A stretch of 41,920 bases of DNA from Weissella cibaria (GTDB lineage: Bacteria > Bacillota > Bacilli > Lactobacillales > Lactobacillaceae): contig NZ_SDGK01000018.1 of the NCBI RefSeq assembly GCF_004521965.1, positions 1 through 41,920 on the forward strand, given 5' to 3'. Shown here one piece after another: positions 32,950-41,876 of the stretch. How positions within the stretch are numbered: the stretch's first letter is position 1; every line of letters starts with the position of its first letter. The position numbers and the translations under genes are program-made. Under the pieces are notes generated by a model. That model made no database searches, was not told the DNA's origin, and saw nothing but the letters and a program-made list of their open reading frames with translations.

Positions 32950-33561
32950 ATGTTAGAGGTGTACCACTTCGTGAACCCACTTTCCGGTGATAGCTTAGAG
33001 ACCGAGAAGAAATTGGCGTCATACGTAACAACAGCAACAGAAAAAATCGCTTTGCAAGTCGTCCCTGTGATGACGATGCAGTCCGTCCATGAAACTGCCG
33101 TGGCGCTTGGGCATCCTGAGCAAGAACAAGTGCTATCGCAAACCATGTATCGCCTCATTTTAGACGTTAAGGCACTGCAATTCCAAGGAAAAAAAGTTGC
33201 CCGTCGTTTCTTGGAAACCGCCCAAATCGCTATTTTTAACGGTCAACCTTATACCGACGAATTCGTCATGGGACTCGTTGCAGATATTACAGCTGATCAA
33301 TCCCTCTTCTTAGAGGACCGTAACAGTGACTTAACGATTCAAGCCTACCGTGCTGATCACAACATGGCCGCTGAAATGGGCGTTACCCAGTTTCCAACCT
33401 TGGTTGTCTACAATACAAACGGTGCGAACCATGCCAGTCGAACAACTGACTTTTCCGATGAAAGTCTTCGTTTGTTAATTACACCATCAGCCAGTCAACA
33501 ACTTAACACGTACGACGGTTACCTCCATAATGGTCACGTCACGGAGATTGAAGAAGGCTAA
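32950..33561 (+). CDS. DsbA-family protein, YjbH/SpxH-like
   Basis: The 203-aa protein resembles the thioredoxin-fold adaptor YjbH (SpxH), which helps ClpXP degrade the stress regulator Spx. It begins LEVYHFVNPLSGDSLETEKK, where bacillar YjbH has PLCPEC. The cis-Pro region is MGVTQFPTLVVYNTNG near 138-153, and the helical insertion lies between. Both active-site cysteines are replaced (SGDS), and the whole protein has no Cys, so thiol chemistry is impossible; an adaptor role would have to be redox independent. Its position divergent from relQ (yjbM) echoes the yjbH-yjbM neighbourhood of Bacillus. GGAGG is 12 bases before the ATG, rather far. Confidence 0.8.
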   Translation: MLEVYHFVNPLSGDSLETEKKLASYVTTATEKIALQVVPVMTMQSVHETAVALGHPEQEQVLSQTMYRLILDVKALQFQGKKVARRFLETAQIAIFNGQPYTDEFVMGLVADITADQSLFLEDRNSDLTIQAYRADHNMAAEMGVTQFPTLVVYNTNGANHASRTTDFSDESLRLLITPSASQQLNTYDGYLHNGHVTEIEEG

Positions 33562-33566
33562 AAACA

Positions 33567-33600
33567 AAAGGCGCTAGCGAACAACTCGCTAACGCCTTTT
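33567..33600. terminator. Bidirectional terminator
   Basis: AAAGGCG...AGCGA and TCGCT...CGCCTTTT form a stem with one mismatch around ACAAC, between the SpxH-like gene and the converging ysnB-like gene. Confidence 0.85.
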
Positions 33601-33612
33601 AATATTTATCTT

Positions 33613-34131
33613 TTAACGCTTAAACGTAAAACGTAGCCCCTCAACAGGCTGCATATCACGCGTGTAGAATTGTACAATAAATTGGGTTGGTTCTACCGTC
33701 AAGATGGCGTACGTACCACCCAAGTAGGCATATTGGCCCTTTGGCAATGCAATTGAGCCAGGATTGATAAACAAACGACCATCAATCTCTTCTGCCCCAA
33801 GGACGTGCGTGTGACCTGATGTCACGACATCCACACCATTTGCTGACGCAACTTCACGTAATTGGTTTAATGACACCTCAGTGTGTACCAAGTGACCATG
33901 TGTTTGATACAACGTGAAGTTATCATCCGCATAATCACGGTCATCTGGGAACATTGGATCAGTGTCCATGTTTCCGATAACTGGCATCAAGTCGTTGAAC
34001 AATTCGTCTGAACGTGATAATTCAGAGTCACCATTGTAAAACATCGCCTTAACCTTACCGCGATAGTGATCCACCACGTCAACCAAAATTTGACGGTCGC
34101 CGTGTGCATCAGAAATAATCAAATAATCCAT
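33613..34131 (-). CDS. Metallophosphoesterase, YsnB/YfcE type
   Basis: The 172-aa enzyme is a compact phosphodiesterase of the MJ0936/YfcE group. Metal-site motifs: ISDAHGD at residues 6-12, YNGDSE near 37, VIGNMDTD near 52 (GNxD instead of GNHD, typical here), HGH near 82 and SGHTHVLG near 107. It is the last gene of a racE-rdgB-ysnB type operon; start and preceding stop are three bases apart. Substrate in vivo is unknown. Confidence 0.9.
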   Translation of the reverse strand: MDYLIISDAHGDRQILVDVVDHYRGKVKAMFYNGDSELSRSDELFNDLMPVIGNMDTDPMFPDDRDYADDNFTLYQTHGHLVHTEVSLNQLREVASANGVDVVTSGHTHVLGAEEIDGRLFINPGSIALPKGQYAYLGGTYAILTVEPTQFIVQFYTRDMQPVEGLRFTFKR

Positions 34132-34134
34132 TTC

Positions 34135-34731
34135 TTAATCCTCCCACCAGGCATTAAAGTCTGTCATAAATTGTTGCAAAGCAGCCCCACGATGTGAAAT
34201 CTCATTCTTTTCTGCCGGCATTAGTTCACCAAATGACTTACCAAACGGCTCGTAGAAAAAGAGTGGGTCATAGCCAAAGCCATCACTGCCTTGTGCTTCC
34301 CGCAAAATACGACCATCGACCTTACCAGAGGCTACTAAGCGCTTACCATCTGGCTCAATCGCCACAATCACAGCATGGAACGAGGCAGTGCGATCATCGT
34401 CTGCCACGTCTGCCAATTCACGTAGCAACTTGGCATTGTTTGCCGCATCGTCATGATCGCCAGCATAACGTGCTGAGTGGACACCAGGTTCGCCGTCTAA
34501 CGCATCAACCGTCAAACCAGCATCTTCTGCAACAACCGGCATATTAAACGCTTCCGCGATGGTTTCCGCCTTGATTGTGGCGTTTTCTTGGAAAGTATTG
34601 CCATCCTCAATGATTGTCGGTACATTTTTCAGCTCGTTCAACGAGACAACTTCAACCCCCAAAGGCGTCAAAAACTCGCGAAACTCGCGGACTTTGCCTT
34701 CGTTCTTTGAAGCAAAAATTAACTTAGCCAT
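34135..34731 (-). CDS. rdgB: XTP/dITP diphosphatase (non-canonical purine NTP pyrophosphatase)
   Basis: The 198-aa HAM1/RdgB protein removes dITP, XTP and ITP from the nucleotide pool. Family motifs are complete: FASKNEGKVREF at 5-16 (SxNxxK substrate loop), VVAEDAGLTVDALDGEPGVHS near 66-86 with catalytic Asp, GRILREAQGSDGFGYDPLFF near 141-160 and EISHRGAALQQF near 178-189. It lies between murI and the YsnB-type gene with short gaps, as in Bacillus, where ysnA sits in the same place. Confidence 0.95.
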   Translation of the reverse strand: MAKLIFASKNEGKVREFREFLTPLGVEVVSLNELKNVPTIIEDGNTFQENATIKAETIAEAFNMPVVAEDAGLTVDALDGEPGVHSARYAGDHDDAANNAKLLRELADVADDDRTASFHAVIVAIEPDGKRLVASGKVDGRILREAQGSDGFGYDPLFFYEPFGKSFGELMPAEKNEISHRGAALQQFMTDFNAWWED

Positions 34732-34749
34732 GCGTATCCCCCATTAGAC

Positions 34750-35595
34750 TTAATCAGTGACATCTTCGTTAAGCACTAGTGTATCATCAATAATGTCTAA
34801 GTGCTTAACTGTCATTTCCTTATCATCCAACCAGCGTCCACCAATCGTAGCAAAACGCTTCACGCTACCCGTTGTAAAGTACTCATCATCATGGTGATCA
34901 GCTGGGTTCGCACTCGCACGACGCAAATCGAACTTATCCAAGAACTCAACAACTGTTGAAATCGTTTCGGCACCTGAGTTAACCAACGTTACCTGTGGTC
35001 CCATTGCTTCTTGAATAAAGTTTTCCATTAGTGGGAAGTGCGTGCATCCCAAGATTAGTGTGTCTACTTGGTGGTTCTTGAAGTATGACAACTTCTCCTT
35101 AACCACTTGGCGAGCGACTTCTGACGTGTAATCGTGATTTTCAGCCATGTCAACGAACTCGGGTGCGGCTAATTGCACCACGTTTGCTGTACGGTTCCCT
35201 TGCAACAAACCGTTATAGTAAGCCAACGACTTAACCGTTCCGGCCGTGGCAATCACGCCAATTTCTCCATCTGCAGACTGGCGTAAAGCAGCATCAACAC
35301 CAGGTTGGATTACACCAACAACTGGGATGCCTAGCTTTGCTTGTAGGTCCGGTAAAGCTGCCGCCGTTGCCGTGTTGCAGGCTACCACCAACATCTTAAT
35401 GTCTTTTTTTAATAGGTAGCGAACCATTTGCCAAGTGAAGCCAAGGACTTCTTCTTGTGGACGTGGACCATATGGCATGCGTGCCGTGTCCCCCACATAG
35501 TAGACTTGTTCATCAGGAATTTGCTTCAAGGCTTGCTTGACGACCGTCAACCCACCGATACCAGAATCGATGTAACCAATAGCGCGATTATCCAT
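34750..35595 (-). CDS. murI: Glutamate racemase
   Basis: The 281-aa enzyme converts L- to D-glutamate for peptidoglycan. Both catalytic cysteines are present: VVACNTATAAALPDL near residue 70 and LILGCTHFPLMENF near 180. The N-terminal IGYIDSGIGGLTVVKQAL and PYGPRP near 42 are family signatures. ATG 35595 is preferred to a GTG three codons earlier, which sits too close to the purine-rich ribosome binding site. First gene of the murI-rdgB-ysnB operon. Confidence 0.95.
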   Translation of the reverse strand: MDNRAIGYIDSGIGGLTVVKQALKQIPDEQVYYVGDTARMPYGPRPQEEVLGFTWQMVRYLLKKDIKMLVVACNTATAAALPDLQAKLGIPVVGVIQPGVDAALRQSADGEIGVIATAGTVKSLAYYNGLLQGNRTANVVQLAAPEFVDMAENHDYTSEVARQVVKEKLSYFKNHQVDTLILGCTHFPLMENFIQEAMGPQVTLVNSGAETISTVVEFLDKFDLRRASANPADHHDDEYFTTGSVKRFATIGGRWLDDKEMTVKHLDIIDDTLVLNEDVTD

Positions 35596-35651
35596 TATCT
35601 TCACTTCTTTCCATTTAATTAAGTTTTCATTATAACACCGACTAATTAGAT

Positions 35652-35752
35652 AAAGGAAGATAGCAGGACATTCTTCCTTTACCGATACCTAAACGAAAGA
35701 AAACCCTAGTTTCACGACTGACAAATAATTGTCTATCCTGATACCAGGATTT
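35652..35752 (-). terminator. Two hairpins downstream of the HAD phosphatase gene
   Basis: ATCCTG-ATAC-CAGGAT at 35737-35752 directly follows the stop at 35756, and AAAGGAAGA/TCTTCCTTT with an 11-base loop lies at 35652-35680. Neither has a clean T-run, so termination is likely but imperfectly supported. Confidence 0.4.
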
Positions 35753-35755
35753 GAA

Positions 35756-36376
35756 TTAATCAACTAGTTTTAAAATGTCAGCAGGATTTTCAAAAATAAA
35801 CTCTGCTTCGTCATTAAAGACAGCGCGGTCACGCACACCCCAAGCAGCCATACCAAACTTAATGCCTGCATTATGGGCGGCGTGCATATCGTGCACGGAA
35901 TCACCGATGTAAATCGACGCTTCGGGTGCTGCCTTCAAGTCAGCCATTGACTTCAAAATTGGGTCCGCAGCTGGCTTCATCTTTGGTGTTTGACCAGCAA
36001 ATACGAAGTCATCGAAGTAACCGTTAATGCCAAACGCATCCGCATGATCGGCGAATTCTTCGGGTGTATTTGATGTGACAATGCCTAATTGTACACCGGT
36101 TGCCTTTAAATCAGCCAACATGTCCGACACACCATCAAACAATTGCACCTCATCCCAAAAATCATGGTAATGGTCTTGCCATTGGCGTTGCATCTCCTCT
36201 GGGTTTTCGATACCAAATTTGATCAACGCATCCAGTGATGGCAGCCCGAAAATCGCATACAATTCTTCATAGGCCTTGTGAATGCCGTTTTCTTCAAGTG
36301 TTTGTTGTAATGACTTCATGTACATGCTTTCGGTACTTAGCAATGTACCGTCGACGTCAAAAATGAATGACTTCAT
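35756..36376 (-). CDS. HAD hydrolase, phosphoglycolate phosphatase/beta-PGM-like
   Basis: The 206-aa protein has subclass I HAD motifs: FDVDGTLLSTESMY with Asp7 nucleophile and Asp9, VTSNTPEEF near 108 (motif II), KMKPAADPIL near 139 (motif III Lys) and YIGDSVHDMHAAHNAG near 162 (motif IV). A small helical cap lies between motifs I and II (EENGIHKAYEELYAIFG). Such enzymes dephosphorylate small metabolites; the substrate is not specified. GGGAG seven bases upstream supports ATG 36376 over a start 15 codons earlier. Confidence 0.88.
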   Translation of the reverse strand: MKSFIFDVDGTLLSTESMYMKSLQQTLEENGIHKAYEELYAIFGLPSLDALIKFGIENPEEMQRQWQDHYHDFWDEVQLFDGVSDMLADLKATGVQLGIVTSNTPEEFADHADAFGINGYFDDFVFAGQTPKMKPAADPILKSMADLKAAPEASIYIGDSVHDMHAAHNAGIKFGMAAWGVRDRAVFNDEAEFIFENPADILKLVD

Positions 36377-36439
36377 AATCGTACTCCCTGTTTTGTCATG
36401 GTGGTTAACAGGCTCAACCACCTGATATTGATTATACCA

Positions 36440-36751
36440 CTACGCTGTTTGCGACCGAACGCCAGCATACGTGATTGCCAAAATAGCCGAAACGGCTACT
36501 TGGGCCACCATTACTCGGTTTAGAACCGTTAAATAATCAGACTCACCGTGTAATACGAATAAACTAACCGCAAGCAACAACAGTACCGCTGTCGTCGCGT
36601 AGTTCACCCGATTAGATTGCATATCGTATAGGGCATACAAAGTAGCTGCCGCCAAAACAGCCGTGCCAATCAAAAAAATGGGATGACTATCAAATAGCGG
36701 AGTTGCGAGGACGTCGCCGATAAAAATAAGGATAAATAATATTTTTGTCAT
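36440..36751 (-). CDS. Small membrane protein, hypothetical
   Basis: The 103-aa protein has about four hydrophobic segments (approximately 2-16, 26-44, 52-67 and 80-96) and short polar loops. No family was recognised. GGAGG six bases before ATG 36751 supports this start over a longer frame from 36802 that would run into the preceding terminator. It is the upstream neighbour of the HAD phosphatase and may share its transcript. Confidence 0.65.
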   Translation of the reverse strand: MTKILFILIFIGDVLATPLFDSHPIFLIGTAVLAAATLYALYDMQSNRVNYATTAVLLLLAVSLFVLHGESDYLTVLNRVMVAQVAVSAILAITYAGVRSQTA

Positions 36752-36785
36752 AAATACCTCCACTAATACCATAGCAAAGATATAT

Positions 36786-36816
36786 GAAAAAATCCGACTC
36801 ATGGCGAGCCGGATTA
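36786..36816 (-). terminator. Terminator of the 478-aa acidic protein gene
   Basis: On the minus strand AATCCG and CGGATTTTTT form the outer stem with an inner CTC/GAG pair, directly after the stop at 36824. Confidence 0.75.
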
Positions 36817-36823
36817 GTTTTTC

Positions 36824-38260
36824 TTAATATATTGGACTGACAGTTTGACCAACTTCATTTAGATGCAAATAATCTTGTACATCGGCAACTAATGCATACA
36901 TATAACGTGGCAACTGCGCCGCTTCAATCGCATTTCCCCAAAGTTCAACGACTGCATCTAACACAAGTCCCTGTTCAGCCAACCAGCGCACAAATTCAAT
37001 GATGACGTCATCCACAAATTCAAAGCCATCAAGACCGAACAAATCAAAGGTATGGAATTTTTCAATCAACAGTTGGGTTGCAGCTTCAACTGGCAATGTC
37101 GCAATGTCCGCATCTGTTTTCACAGCAATGGTGTCTAGGACAATCTTCAAGATAGCTTCTGCAACATCTAACCCTTCGCCTGTTAGCTGATCACGATCAC
37201 GTAAAGCAGTTATAAAGCCTCGTTGCAGGTTTTCAGTTGCTGGTAGTTCAGATGACACTTGTTCAGCTACATAGGCCACCGGCTCAGGTTCTTGCGCTAA
37301 GACACCGCTAATCAACGCTTTGAGTTCGGCAGTGTAGTGAATGACTTCCTCATCATTTTCAATCGTAATGACATCCTGTAAGAACATGCCATTTACGTCA
37401 TCAAAGAAATCACGTACGACGAAGTCCGTGTGTGACCAGTCACCCATTTCAATCTGCGTTTCAAGCCATTCACGCATGGCTGAGGCGTACATAACCGTTA
37501 AGACAAGTAACTCCTGGTGCGTACCTAAATACGCTAAATGCTTTTTAACAGCTGGCTTGATACTACGGTGCTGCTGATATAAGTCAGGAATGCCGCTCGC
37601 ATTTAGAACCTCAAAAAAGAACTTGACGCGTAAGTCGTCATCATCAACCGATGTGTCTTGGACGAGATCGACGTTTGTTTCCGCTAAGTCCTCAGGTGGA
37701 ATTTCTAACCCCAAATCATCCATCAAGCGCTCCATGACTTCGATTTCGCTTTCATCCATTGGTTCGTCCATAGACTCATCTAAATCCTCTAAGTACTGTG
37801 GCACAGTCTCCATTAACCATGCGCGGACATCGGGTGTAAAGAAGTCGACCGGCATTAATCCGCGTGCAACTAGATTTTTAGTAATTGACTCTAGCAAATT
37901 GATCAACATGCCAGCAAATTCAGGTGCGACTTCTAAATATCCCAAAGTCATACCCATCGCTTGGAATAGATTATCAGCTGTCCATTCACGTGGCGCTTCA
38001 TCCGTTAAAATATAACCATAGTCAATGGTTTGTCGTACAAAAATGCGGACGAAATTATCATCTACCGTGTCGTCATCATGGTATTCCTTGACCAAATCGT
38101 CACTCACCGACACCGCCAATGCCCGATTGACCATCAATGCCGTTTTATCAATCGCTGGCATGCTGTACCCGCCTTGTTCAGCATATGATTGCCGAATCAA
38201 TTCTGTATATTCAACTGGAATAAATTGGTCATCATCAAATGGTTGTTGTGGTTCGTTCAT
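36824..38260 (-). CDS. Large acidic protein of unknown function, 478 aa
   Basis: I do not recognise a family. The start at 38260 has TAGGAGGG seven bases upstream. The product is soluble and strongly acidic, with Asp/Glu runs (YHDDDTVDD near residue 60; DESMDEPMDESEIEVMERLM near 160-180; SVDDDDLRV near 207), no cysteine, no signal and no membrane segment. Long helical stretches look likely, including FVRQTIDYGYIL near 73 and FVRWLAEQGLVL near 430, which resemble one another and may reflect an old internal repeat. The gene is monocistronic, with its own promoter and terminator, next to tRNA-Gly. It could be a scaffold or a metal- or protein-binding factor, but nothing here proves it. Confidence 0.75.
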   Translation of the reverse strand: MNEPQQPFDDDQFIPVEYTELIRQSYAEQGGYSMPAIDKTALMVNRALAVSVSDDLVKEYHDDDTVDDNFVRIFVRQTIDYGYILTDEAPREWTADNLFQAMGMTLGYLEVAPEFAGMLINLLESITKNLVARGLMPVDFFTPDVRAWLMETVPQYLEDLDESMDEPMDESEIEVMERLMDDLGLEIPPEDLAETNVDLVQDTSVDDDDLRVKFFFEVLNASGIPDLYQQHRSIKPAVKKHLAYLGTHQELLVLTVMYASAMREWLETQIEMGDWSHTDFVVRDFFDDVNGMFLQDVITIENDEEVIHYTAELKALISGVLAQEPEPVAYVAEQVSSELPATENLQRGFITALRDRDQLTGEGLDVAEAILKIVLDTIAVKTDADIATLPVEAATQLLIEKFHTFDLFGLDGFEFVDDVIIEFVRWLAEQGLVLDAVVELWGNAIEAAQLPRYMYALVADVQDYLHLNEVGQTVSPIY

Positions 38261-38351
38261 GACGTGCCCTCCTACCGTTCTAATTACTCTGATTATAGTC
38301 TGTTCGTTTGAAGAAAACACTAGTTTCTAATGACATCATCCGGTTTGAATG

Positions 38352-38383
38352 TAAAAAAACAGCACCACCGAAGTGATGCTGTT
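38352..38383 (-). terminator. Terminator of tRNA-Gly
   Basis: On the minus strand AACAGCATCAC, loop TTCG, and GTGGTGCTGTT (one mismatch) are followed by seven T residues, 13 bases after the tRNA 3' end. Confidence 0.88.
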
Positions 38384-38395
38384 GTAAATCATTGA

Positions 38396-38467
38396 AGCGG
38401 ACGACGGGAATCGAACCCGCATTCCCAGCTTGGAAGGCTGGAGCACTAGCCATTGTACTACATCCGC
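38396..38467 (-). tRNA. tRNA-Gly (anticodon UCC)
   Basis: On the minus strand GCGGATG and CGTCCGC form the acceptor stem (with one G-T pair) and T is the discriminator. CCAGC and GCTGG form the anticodon stem around the loop CTTCCAA, so the anticodon is TCC (Gly, GGA/GGG codons). The T-arm is GCGGG-TTCGATT-CCCGT. No CCA is encoded. It is an isolated tRNA gene with its own promoter and terminator; the region shows no integrase or phage genes, so no attachment site use is evident. Confidence 0.95.
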
Positions 38468-38508
38468 ATGAGTGCTTTTTATAACTTGTCGCCTCAACAA
38501 CATAATTT

Positions 38509-38537
38509 ATAATACACACTCTTATGCAAAACGTCAA
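38509..38537 (-). promoter_or_regulatory. Promoter of tRNA-Gly
   Basis: On the minus strand TTGACG (complement of 38532-38537), 17 bases, then TATTAT (complement of 38509-38514), about 40 bases before the tRNA 5' end. Confidence 0.75.
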
Positions 38538-38572
38538 CCCTTTTCTTCAAATAAAGTTGAAATTAATTTTTC

Positions 38573-39619
38573 CTACTTGTGAACAAACATCGCATCTCCG
38601 AATGAGAAGAAACGATATTGTTCTGCGATTGCGTGTTGGTAGGCATTCAGAATGTTTTCACGTCCTGTAAATGCGGCCACCAGCATAACCAATGTTGACT
38701 TAGGCAAATGGAAGTTAGTAATAAACGCATCGACAACTGTCCACTGGTAACCTGGTTTGATAAAAATATCCGTCCAACCAGAATCTTCTCGTAATTCACC
38801 ATTGAATTTTGAGCCAATCGTTTCTAAGGTACGAATTGACGTCGTCCCTGTCGCAATAATACGACCGCCGTTCGCTTTAACATCATTCAACTTTTGTGCT
38901 GCCTCAGTTGACAGTTGATAAAATTCTGAGTGCATCTTGTGATCTTCGATATTCTCTTCTTCGACCGGTCGGAAAGTTCCTAGCCCGACGTGTAACGTTA
39001 ATTCAACAAGCTTCACACCCTTATCCGCTGCCTTTTGCAACAATTCAGGCGTCCAGTGTAACCCAGCCGTTGGTGCCGCCGCTGAGCCATTAACCTTTGA
39101 GTAAACCGTTTGGTAGCGTTCTTTATTGTCTAGCTTTTCCTTAATGTATGGTGGCAAAGGCATCTCGCCTAATGATTCCAAAATTTCTAGGAAAATACCG
39201 TCATACTTAAACTCAATCATACGACCACCGTGTTCAAGTTCTTCCGTCACCACGGCAGTCAATTGTCCATCACCAAACGTAATCTCTTGTCCAACTGGAT
39301 ATTTTTTAGCAGGCTTCACAAGTGTTTCCCATACATCCCCATGATCTTGCCGAAGTAGCAACACTTCGACGTGACCACCAGTACCAGGACGTTCACCATA
39401 CAAACGCGCTGGCAAAACACGGGAATTGTTCATCACCAAAGCATCACCTGGATTAAGGTAATCCAAAATGTCATAGAAATGGCGATCGTTTACTTCACCC
39501 GTAACTGCATTTAATTCCAGCAGACGTGAACCATCACGCCGTTCCAATGGCGTCTGAGCAATTAGCTCATGTGGTAAGTCATAATCAAAATCTTCAAGTG
39601 TGTAATGTTCTTCAGTCAT
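38573..39619 (-). CDS. queA: S-adenosylmethionine:tRNA ribosyltransferase-isomerase
   Basis: The 348-aa enzyme makes epoxyqueuosine at the wobble base of GUN-anticodon tRNAs by transferring the ribosyl part of SAM. Conserved sections are complete: [22 protein letters not shown] (split across residues 9-30), [14 protein letters not shown] near 61, [16 protein letters not shown] near 175, [13 protein letters not shown] near 203, and [11 protein letters not shown] near 258. Length is typical. It is the last gene of the ruvA-ruvB-queA unit, with five bases between ruvB and queA, a widespread Firmicutes arrangement. Confidence 0.96.
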   Translation of the reverse strand: MTEEHYTLEDFDYDLPHELIAQTPLERRDGSRLLELNAVTGEVNDRHFYDILDYLNPGDALVMNNSRVLPARLYGERPGTGGHVEVLLLRQDHGDVWETLVKPAKKYPVGQEITFGDGQLTAVVTEELEHGGRMIEFKYDGIFLEILESLGEMPLPPYIKEKLDNKERYQTVYSKVNGSAAAPTAGLHWTPELLQKAADKGVKLVELTLHVGLGTFRPVEEENIEDHKMHSEFYQLSTEAAQKLNDVKANGGRIIATGTTSIRTLETIGSKFNGELREDSGWTDIFIKPGYQWTVVDAFITNFHLPKSTLVMLVAAFTGRENILNAYQHAIAEQYRFFSFGDAMFVHK

Positions 39620-39624
39620 CTATT

Positions 39625-40635
39625 TCAACCCTTCTTTTCAATATAAGGTAAATCCAAGTGTGCATACGCAGCTTGCGTCACGACACGTCCACGAGGGGTT
39701 CGTTGCAGGAAGCCAATTTGTAATAGGTACGGTTCATACATTGACTCAATCGTGTCGACTTCTTCGCCGATATTTGCTGCAATTGTATTCACACCGACTG
39801 GACCACCTTGATAAAATTCAATCATCGTTCGTAAAATTTTGTGATCGACTTCGTCTAGACCGGCTTCATCAACTCTCAGCAAATCTAATGAAAAGTTCAC
39901 CATATCATCGTCGATATAGTCACGATCCTTAACCATCACAAAATCACGCACCCGACGCAACAAGCGGTTAGCGACACGCGGTGTGCCCCGTGATCGTCGA
40001 GCCAACTCAAACGCACCATCTGGTTGAATTTCTGTATCAAATATATCAGCTGACCGCTTAATAATTTCAGATAACTCGTCCGTGTTGTAATAGGCCATGT
40101 GCTCAACAATACCAAATCGGTCACGCAGCGGTTGCGATAACATGCCGGCACGCGTTGTTGCGCCAATCAAAGTAAAGGGTGGCAACGAGAAGTGAATCGG
40201 CCGCGCTGTCGGACCTTCACCTGCAATGATATCAACATAAAAATCTTCCATAGCCGAATACAGCATTTCTTCTACTGTTTTCGGCATACGATGAATTTCG
40301 TCAATAAATAAGACATCCCCGGGCTGCAATTCATTTAATAGCGCTAACAAATCACCCGATTTTTCAATTGCTGGCCCGGAAGTCGTCCGTAACCCGACAC
40401 CCATCTCATTCGCGATTACCATCGCCAACGTCGTCTTTCCAAGTCCTGGTGGTCCATACAGTAGCACATGATCCAATGGCTCCTCACGCTGACGAGCTGC
40501 TTGAATATAGACCTGTAACCGTTGTTTCAATGGCTCTTGACCAATGTACTGTCGCAACGTACTAGGACGCAATGATTTCTCAATCGAATCTTCGCCTAAT
40601 TCCGCACCGGTATCACGCAATATATCATCTGCCAT
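39625..40635 (-). CDS. ruvB: Holliday junction branch migration ATPase RuvB
   Basis: The 336-aa hexameric motor drives branch migration with RuvA. Walker A is [20 protein letters not shown] near residue 58-77, Walker B is [10 protein letters not shown] near 108, sensor 1 is [20 protein letters not shown] near 157-176 and the arginine finger lies within it. The C-terminal winged-helix DNA-binding domain is from about residue 260 ([20 protein letters not shown]). Length is standard for RuvB. The gene overlaps neither neighbour; 23 bases separate it from ruvA. Confidence 0.97.
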   Translation of the reverse strand: MADDILRDTGAELGEDSIEKSLRPSTLRQYIGQEPLKQRLQVYIQAARQREEPLDHVLLYGPPGLGKTTLAMVIANEMGVGLRTTSGPAIEKSGDLLALLNELQPGDVLFIDEIHRMPKTVEEMLYSAMEDFYVDIIAGEGPTARPIHFSLPPFTLIGATTRAGMLSQPLRDRFGIVEHMAYYNTDELSEIIKRSADIFDTEIQPDGAFELARRSRGTPRVANRLLRRVRDFVMVKDRDYIDDDMVNFSLDLLRVDEAGLDEVDHKILRTMIEFYQGGPVGVNTIAANIGEEVDTIESMYEPYLLQIGFLQRTPRGRVVTQAAYAHLDLPYIEKKG

Positions 40636-40658
40636 TTGATACCATCCTTTCTATACTC

Positions 40659-41258
40659 TTACTGCAGCAAACGCAAACCAGCACTAACATACTCCGTCGT
40701 GGTCAGCTGCGCTTCCTTAGTCAACACTTTTTCAACGCGCGTAATATCCTTCTTCGCATAGCCAAGTGCTTCCAGCGCTAATAAGGCATCCGCTAATTCT
40801 GGATTATCGATCGTTTGCTTTTCAGGCAAAACCAAGTTGATTTCAATATCATTATTAAATGGTAAATCCCCCAACTTGTTTTGCAAGTCCAACACAATTT
40901 GCTGGGCGGTCTTCTTACCAATACCAGGGAATTTCGTTAAGAATGTAATATCGTTATCCGCAATCGCTTGGACAAGCCCAGTATGGTCGGTATTTGCTAA
41001 AATTGCTAACGCTGACTTCGGCCCAATCCCCGACACATTTAACAACTTTTGAAACAACAACTTCTCATCGGCTGTCAAAAAGCCATACAATGATTGTTCA
41101 TTTTCACGAATAATCTGTTCCACATAAACCCGTTCTAACTCATTCATTGGAAAAGCATAGGGGTTTGCCACCAAAATACGATAGCCAATGCCGCCAACTT
41201 CAACGACAATATAATTTGGTGCAACTTCCGTTATAACACCGTTTAAATATTCGTACAT
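40659..41258 (-). CDS. ruvA: Holliday junction DNA helicase subunit RuvA
   Basis: The 199-aa protein binds four-way junctions as a tetramer and recruits RuvB. Domain I is an OB-fold (MYEYLNGVITEVAPNYIVVE, about 1-62), domain II has two helix-hairpin-helix motifs (VSGIGPKSALAILA near 75 and FPGIGKKTAQQIVLDL near 110), and domain III (about 150-199) is the helical part that contacts RuvB. Length is normal. It is the first gene of the operon, with an extended -10 promoter just upstream. Confidence 0.97.
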   Translation of the reverse strand: MYEYLNGVITEVAPNYIVVEVGGIGYRILVANPYAFPMNELERVYVEQIIRENEQSLYGFLTADEKLLFQKLLNVSGIGPKSALAILANTDHTGLVQAIADNDITFLTKFPGIGKKTAQQIVLDLQNKLGDLPFNNDIEINLVLPEKQTIDNPELADALLALEALGYAKKDITRVEKVLTKEAQLTTTEYVSAGLRLLQ

Positions 41259-41291
41259 TTTCGTCGAACCTCGCTTAATTTCTATCTATTT

Positions 41292-41300
41292 AGTATACCA
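41292..41300 (-). promoter_or_regulatory. Extended -10 promoter of ruvA-ruvB-queA
   Basis: On the minus strand TGGTATACT, an extended -10 element, lies about 35 bases before the ruvA start. No LexA-type box was recognised near it. Confidence 0.5.
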
Positions 41301-41483
41301 GAAAATTAGGTTATCTCGAATTTCACGCCAAATCTTATGATGTCTTCAGAATAAGAACAGAAAATTCATATTTAATTCACAACTACTGAATATGAGAACT
41401 ATATCGACTTGATATTAATTAGTTTATCAACCCACGAATGACTGCGAATCTACTCAATTAATATCTCTTATATAACCTACAAT

Positions 41484-41520
41484 AAAAATGGACCTCGTCT
41501 TCGCGACAAGGTCCATTTTT
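41484..41520 (-). terminator. Terminator after the adenine deaminase remnant
   Basis: AAAAATGGACCTCGTC, a tetraloop TTCG, and the complementary arm with one mismatch, ending in five T; usable in both directions. Confidence 0.85.
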
Positions 41521-41522
41521 GT

Positions 41523-41876
41523 TTAGTCAGCGTTAATATCAATAAAGTCCCACTTTTCAAAGTCAAATAGCCCTTGATTCGTAATTTTAAGACACGGAAT
41601 AACAGGCAAGGCCATAAACGATAACGTTTGGAAAATATCGAATGAGACATCACTAATAGCGGCCAGAGACGTTTGCAGCACCTTTGTTTGGGTCACGATT
41701 GTCTCAGCTGATGCCGACGCCATTTCCCAAATCATGATATCGTTCGGCGACAGTAATTTTTGCAAATTCAGCATTCGCCACAAATTGCCCACGCTCATCA
41801 GCGTTTCAGGTTCAAACGCTTGCGAAAATACATTTAATACCTGCCCATTAATAATTTTTAAATCGACTGTCGTCAT
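41523..41876 (-). pseudogene. Adenine deaminase remnant with a large internal deletion
   Basis: The open frame encodes only about 117 aa. Its N-terminal part (MTTVDLKIINGQVLNVFSQA) matches the start of adenine deaminases, and its C-terminal part (FQTLSFMALPVIPCLKITNQ, then GLFDFEKWDFIDI) matches their conserved end. The metal-dependent hydrolase barrel that should lie between, several hundred residues, is missing. The fusion is in frame, with no catalytic His or Asp motifs left. It is therefore almost certainly a non-functional relic or a short deleted allele. The purine-rich AGAAAAG precedes ATG 41876. The window ends 44 bases upstream, so its promoter is not fully seen. Confidence 0.65.

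Noticed and set aside
38396-38467. tRNA-Gly as a phage or island attachment site
   Set aside because: No integrase, no repeated 3' tRNA segment and no foreign genes nearby.
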